NCBI GenBank assembly: GCA_018672145.1
Contig: JABHGH010000062.1
Coordinates: forward strand, 1 to 10,289
Origin: Flavobacteriaceae bacterium
GTDB lineage: Bacteria > Bacteroidota > Bacteroidia > Flavobacteriales > Flavobacteriaceae
Reading direction: 5' to 3'
Length of the DNA: 10,289 bases
Shown piece after piece: positions 6,765 to 10,289 of the stretch. The notes beneath the pieces were generated by a model. It did not search any database. It was not told where the DNA came from and saw only the letters and a list, made by a program, of their open reading frames with translations. A program made the translations under genes and the position numbers. Position 1 is the stretch's first letter. The number at the start of each line of letters is the position of its first letter.

Positions 6765-8882
6765 ATGGCAAGAGATCTTAAATACACACGTAACATTGGA
6801 ATTGCAGCCCACATTGATGCGGGAAAGACAACCACTACAGAGCGTATTTTATATTACACTGGTGTAAGTCACAAAATCGGTGAAGTTCACGATGGTGCTG
6901 CCACCATGGACTGGATGGAGCAAGAACAAGAAAGAGGTATTACAATTACTTCTGCGGCAACCACCTGTGAATGGACTTTCCCAACCGATCAAGGAAAAGC
7001 CGTTGACGGAGCTAAGGGATACCATTTTAATATTATTGACACCCCCGGTCACGTTGATTTCACCGTTGAGGTCAATCGTTCGCTACGTGTACTAGACGGT
7101 TTGGTCTTTTTGTTTTCTGCAGTTGATGGTGTAGAGCCACAATCGGAAACAAACTGGCGTTTGGCCGACAACTACAAAGTACCACGTATTGGTTTTGTAA
7201 ACAAAATGGACCGCCAAGGGTCAAACTTTTTAAACGTTTGTAAGCAAGTGCGTGAAATGTTAAAGTCCAATGCTGTACCAATCGTATTGCCAATTGGGGA
7301 TGAAGATAATTTCAAAGGCTGTGTTGACCTTGTGAAAAATCGTGCTATTATTTGGCATGAAGATAATATGGGAGCCACTTTTGACGTGGTTGACATTCCT
7401 GAGGACATGATAGAAGAGGTTGAAAAATTCCGTGGCGAACTCATCGAGGCAGTTGCAGAATATGACGAAAACCTTCTTGAAAAATATTTTGAAGATCCAG
7501 ACAGTATTTCTGAAGACGAAGTTCACAATGCGCTTCGTGCAGCAACACAGGACATGAGTATTATTCCTATGATCTGTGGTTCTGCGTTCAAAAACAAAGG
7601 TGTTCAGTTCTTACTAGACGCTGTATGTCGCTACTTGCCTTCGCCAGAAGATAAAGAAGCAATTGAAGGAACAGACCCTGATACTGACGAGACAATTTCT
7701 CGTAAGCCAAATGTTACAGACCCCTTTGCAGCTTTGGCGTTTAAAATTGCTACCGATCCTTATGTTGGTCGTTTGGCTTTCTTTAGAGCTTACTCAGGCC
7801 ACCTAGACGCTGGATCATATGTACTGAATACAAGATCAGGAAACAAGGAACGTATTTCTCGTATCTACCAAATGCACGCCAACAAACAAAATGCTATCGA
7901 TTTTATTGAAGCTGGAGACATTGGTGCCGCTGTTGGGTTTAAGGATATCAAAACGGGTGACACATTGTGTGCTGAAAAACACCCAATCGTACTTGAAAGT
8001 ATGGACTTTCCCGATCCAGTTATCGGAATTGCTGTTGAACCTAAGACGAAATCTGACGTTGATAAGTTGGGAATGGCGCTTGGAAAATTAGCGGAAGAAG
8101 ATCCGACTTTCCAAGTCAAAACCGACGAAGCATCTGGTCAAACCATTATTAGTGGAATGGGTGAGCTTCACCTTGACATTATTACGGATCGCCTTCGCCG
8201 TGAATTTAAAGTTGATGTCAACCAAGGTCAGCCACAGGTTGAGTACAAAGAAGCCATTACTCGTTTGGCAGATCACCGTGAGGTATACAAGAAACAAACG
8301 GGTGGTCGAGGTAAGTTTGCCGACATTGTCTTCACGCTAGAACCAGCCGAAGAAGGTAAAAGTGGTCTTGAGTTTGTGAACAATATTAAAGGTGGTAATG
8401 TTCCAAGAGAATATATACCGTCTGTAGAAAAAGGATTTAAAGACGCCATGCGAAATGGTCCATTGGCAGGATTTGAAGTTGATGCGATGAAAGTTACCCT
8501 CAAAGATGGTTCTTTTCATCCTGTTGATTCAGATTCTCTATCCTTTGAATTGGCCGCCAAAATAGGTTATAAAGAAGCTGCTCGTGCTGCTGGTGCGGTA
8601 ATTATGGAACCCATGATGAAACTTGAGGTTTTGACACCAGAAGAAAACATGGGTGATATCGTTGGTGATTTAAATCGTCGTCGTGGTCAAGTGAACAGTA
8701 TGGATGATCGTGCAGGATCGAAAGTTGTAAAAGCTATTGTTCCTCTTTCCGAAATGTTCGGCTATGTGACTTCCTTACGGACACTATCGTCAGGGCGTGC
8801 GACATCAACTATGGAATTCTCGCATTATGCTGAGACCCCAAAAAACATTTCAGATGAAGTAATCTCCGCATCAGTCGGATAA
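6765..8882 (+). CDS. fusA: Elongation factor G
   Basis: EF-G is the cytoplasmic GTPase that drives tRNA-mRNA translocation and, with the recycling factor, splits ribosomes. The 705-residue protein has all five domains. The G domain (1 to ~290) contains the P-loop AHIDAGKT (15-22), switch I ending in RGITIT (57-62), switch II DTPGH (92-96), NKMD (146-149) and GSAFK. Domain II follows with PFAALAFKI and YVGRLAFFRAYSG. Domain III carries SGMGELHLDII, and domain IV starts around GGRGKFADIVF. The domain IV tip has GSFHPVDSDS with His585, equivalent to E. coli His583, which is needed for fast translocation. Domain V contains VLTPEENMGDIVGDLNRRRG. All GTPase residues are intact, so this is the canonical factor rather than the divergent second EF-G that some Bacteroidota carry. 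It follows rpsG by 11 bases, after an A-rich stretch and no clear Shine-Dalgarno sequence. rpsJ, not tuf, comes next. Confidence 0.99.
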   Translation: MARDLKYTRNIGIAAHIDAGKTTTTERILYYTGVSHKIGEVHDGAATMDWMEQEQERGITITSAATTCEWTFPTDQGKAVDGAKGYHFNIIDTPGHVDFTVEVNRSLRVLDGLVFLFSAVDGVEPQSETNWRLADNYKVPRIGFVNKMDRQGSNFLNVCKQVREMLKSNAVPIVLPIGDEDNFKGCVDLVKNRAIIWHEDNMGATFDVVDIPEDMIEEVEKFRGELIEAVAEYDENLLEKYFEDPDSISEDEVHNALRAATQDMSIIPMICGSAFKNKGVQFLLDAVCRYLPSPEDKEAIEGTDPDTDETISRKPNVTDPFAALAFKIATDPYVGRLAFFRAYSGHLDAGSYVLNTRSGNKERISRIYQMHANKQNAIDFIEAGDIGAAVGFKDIKTGDTLCAEKHPIVLESMDFPDPVIGIAVEPKTKSDVDKLGMALGKLAEEDPTFQVKTDEASGQTIISGMGELHLDIITDRLRREFKVDVNQGQPQVEYKEAITRLADHREVYKKQTGGRGKFADIVFTLEPAEEGKSGLEFVNNIKGGNVPREYIPSVEKGFKDAMRNGPLAGFEVDAMKVTLKDGSFHPVDSDSLSFELAAKIGYKEAARAAGAVIMEPMMKLEVLTPEENMGDIVGDLNRRRGQVNSMDDRAGSKVVKAIVPLSEMFGYVTSLRTLSSGRATSTMEFSHYAETPKNISDEVISASVG

Positions 8883-8896
8883 AGTAAAAGAATACG

Positions 8897-9202
8897 ATGA
8901 GTCAAAAAATTAGAATCAAACTCAAATCATACGATTATAACTTAGTCGATAAGTCGGCTGAAAAAATCGTAAAGACGGTAAAGACAACAGGTGCTGTGGT
9001 TACGGGTCCTATCCCATTGCCAACACACAAAAAAATCTTTACCGTATTGCGTTCGCCACACGTTAATAAAAAATCGCGTGAGCAGTTCCAATTGAGTTCG
9101 TATAAGCGTCTTTTGGATATCTATAGTTCTTCTTCAAAAACGATTGATGCGTTGATGAAGTTAGAGCTTCCGAGTGGAGTAGAAGTTGAAATAAAAGTAT
9201 AA
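8897..9202 (+). CDS. rpsJ: 30S ribosomal protein S10 (NusE)
   Basis: S10 is a 30S head protein near the A site and, in other bacteria, pairs with NusB in transcription antitermination and links RNA polymerase to the ribosome through NusG. The 101-residue product has the family core: IRIKLKSYDYNLVDKSAEKIV (split here across 5-25), TTGAVVTGPIPLPTHKKIFTV (30-50), SPHVNKKSREQFQ (53-65), and the end LMKLELPSGVEVEIKV. Length is normal. It begins 14 bases after the fusA stop, which merges the str and S10 clusters into one unit and leaves no room for a structured S10 leader. Confidence 0.99.
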   Translation: MSQKIRIKLKSYDYNLVDKSAEKIVKTVKTTGAVVTGPIPLPTHKKIFTVLRSPHVNKKSREQFQLSSYKRLLDIYSSSSKTIDALMKLELPSGVEVEIKV

Positions 9203-9237
9203 TTAGATTTACTAAGGGAATAACAAAATAAACCAAT

Positions 9238-9855
9238 ATGTCAGGGTTAATTGGAAAAAAAATCGGCATGACAAGCATCTTTGACGAGAGTGGCAAAAAT
9301 ATGCCATGTACCGTCATTCAGGCAGGACCTTGTGTGGTCACGCAAGTGCGTACACAAGATACTGATGGGTATGATGCATTGCAGCTTGGGTTTGATGATA
9401 TATCAGCCAAAAACAGTAACAAAGCCGCCGAAGGTCACTTTAAAAAGGCCAATACCTCAACTAAACGAAAGTTAGTTGAGTTTAAAGGCTTCGAATCTGA
9501 GTTTAAACTTGGAGACACAGTTGGTGTTGACTTGTTTAGCGAAGGAGAATTTGTTGATATCACAGGTACTTCTAAAGGAAAAGGTTTTCAGGGTGTTGTC
9601 AAACGTCACGGCTTTAGTGGTGTAGGTCAAGCAACACACGGACAACACAACCGTTTGCGTGCTCCTGGTTCTATTGGTGCTGCTTCGTATCCGGCACGCG
9701 TATTCAAAGGAATGCGTATGGCAGGCCGTATGGGCAACGAGCGAGTTACCGTACAAAACTTACGTGTACTTAAAGTGGTACCTGAAAAGAATTTAATAGT
9801 AGTCAAGGGTTGTGTCCCTGGGCATAAGAATGGTTATATCTTAATATCGAAGTGA
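9238..9855 (+). CDS. rplC: 50S ribosomal protein L3
   Basis: L3 binds 23S rRNA early in large-subunit assembly, and its long loop reaches toward the peptidyl-transferase centre. The 205-residue product starts with the typical GLIGKKIGMTSIFDE (3-17) and contains the rRNA-binding core GFQGVVKRHGFSG (116-128), RAPGSIG (141-147), VFKGMRMAGRMGNERVTVQ (155-173) and the C-terminal KNLIVVKGCVPGHKNG. Where E. coli has Gln150, methylated by PrmB, this protein has Ala148 (GSIGAAS), so that modification should be absent. I recall the same change in other Bacteroidota L3 proteins. The 35-base gap before it has no promoter or stem that I can support. Its TGA overlaps the next ATG by one base. Confidence 0.99.
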   Translation: MSGLIGKKIGMTSIFDESGKNMPCTVIQAGPCVVTQVRTQDTDGYDALQLGFDDISAKNSNKAAEGHFKKANTSTKRKLVEFKGFESEFKLGDTVGVDLFSEGEFVDITGTSKGKGFQGVVKRHGFSGVGQATHGQHNRLRAPGSIGAASYPARVFKGMRMAGRMGNERVTVQNLRVLKVVPEKNLIVVKGCVPGHKNGYILISK

Positions 9856-10289
9856 TGAAAGTATCCGTAGTAGATCAAAAAGGTAAAGACACAGGTCGCC
9901 AAGTCGACTTGTCTAAGGAAGTGTTTGGTGTAGAACCTAATGAGCACGCTGTTTATTTGGACGTAAAGCAATACTTGGCGCACCAACGTCAAGGTACGCA
10001 CAAAGCTAAAGAACGTGCTGAGATTACGGGTAGTACACGTAAAATCAAAAAACAAAAAGGAACAGGAACTGCACGTGCAGGTAGTATGAAAAACCCTTTA
10101 TTCCGTACAGGTGGTAGAGTGTTTGGTCCGCGTGTTCGTTCTTATGATCAGAAAATCAATAAAAACGTGAAGCGACTGGCGCGTAAGTCTGCTCTAAGTT
10201 TAAAGGCAAAGAACAAATCTCTTACTGTTGTTGAGGATTTTGACTTTGACACGCCAAAAACAAAGTCGTTTTCAGCGGTGTTAAACGCA
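9855..10289 (+). CDS. rplD: 50S ribosomal protein L4 (3' end outside the window)
   Basis: The frame from the ATG at 9855 stays open to the window end, giving 145 residues of a protein that is normally a little over 200. It starts MKVSVVDQKGKDTG and then shows the L4 core: YLAHQRQGTHKAKERAEITG (40-59) and the rRNA-contacting extended loop with KKQKGTGTARAGS (65-77), NPLFRTGGRVFGPRVRSY (80-97) and QKINKNVKRLARKSALS (99-115). VVEDF (125-129) and the TPKTK segment (133-137) follow, as in other L4 proteins. L4 lines the peptide exit tunnel; in E. coli it also represses the S10 operon. The start is set by the TGATG overlap with the end of rplC, which points to translational coupling. No frame break is seen. 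Confidence 0.98.
   Translation, partial: MKVSVVDQKGKDTGRQVDLSKEVFGVEPNEHAVYLDVKQYLAHQRQGTHKAKERAEITGSTRKIKKQKGTGTARAGSMKNPLFRTGGRVFGPRVRSYDQKINKNVKRLARKSALSLKAKNKSLTVVEDFDFDTPKTKSFSAVLNA

Noticed and set aside
7072..7526. Several minus-strand open frames opposite fusA
   Set aside because: They lie wholly inside the intact EF-G gene, overlap one another and have low-complexity, family-less translations.

Overview
The window looks like chromosomal DNA of a Bacteroidota, most likely a flavobacterium-type organism. The evidence is a SusC/SusD outer-membrane uptake pair, promoters of the TTTG / TAnnTTTG type specific to this phylum, almost no Shine-Dalgarno sequences, A+T-rich noncoding DNA, and a ribosomal-protein cluster with its characteristic order (rpsL-rpsG-fusA-rpsJ-rplC-rplD with no tuf). 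All genes are on the + strand.

Region 1 (1-433) is the 3' end of a gene for a protein with fibronectin type III-like repeats, probably exported; its start lies outside the window. A 191-base gap with a candidate Bacteroidota promoter follows. Region 2 (625-5334) is a two-gene unit. It encodes a TonB-dependent SusC/RagA-family porin with a signal peptide, a carboxypeptidase-regulatory-like domain, a plug and a barrel, followed 12 bases later by its SusD/RagB-family surface lipoprotein. Together they should form one outer-membrane nutrient importer of unknown substrate. A strong intrinsic terminator (5356-5388) closes the unit. No degradative enzyme, transporter or sensor gene is seen next to the pair.

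Region 3 (5389-5848) is about 460 bases of A+T-rich DNA without a credible gene. It ends in a near-ideal promoter, TTTG-N19-TACATTTG, about 36 bases before rpsL. Region 4 (5849 to the end) is the fused str-S10 operon: S12, S7, EF-G, S10, L3 and the first 145 codons of L4. Gaps range from 53 bases to a one-base stop/start overlap. These products build the 30S decoding region and head (S12, S7, S10), drive translocation (EF-G) and help build the core of the 50S subunit (L3, L4).

I found no mobile element, CRISPR array, tRNA, rRNA or clearly new system. The points most worth a second look are a small hairpin between rpsL and rpsG, where S7 feedback control acts in E. coli; the absence of room for an S10 leader; and the SusCD pair of unknown substrate.
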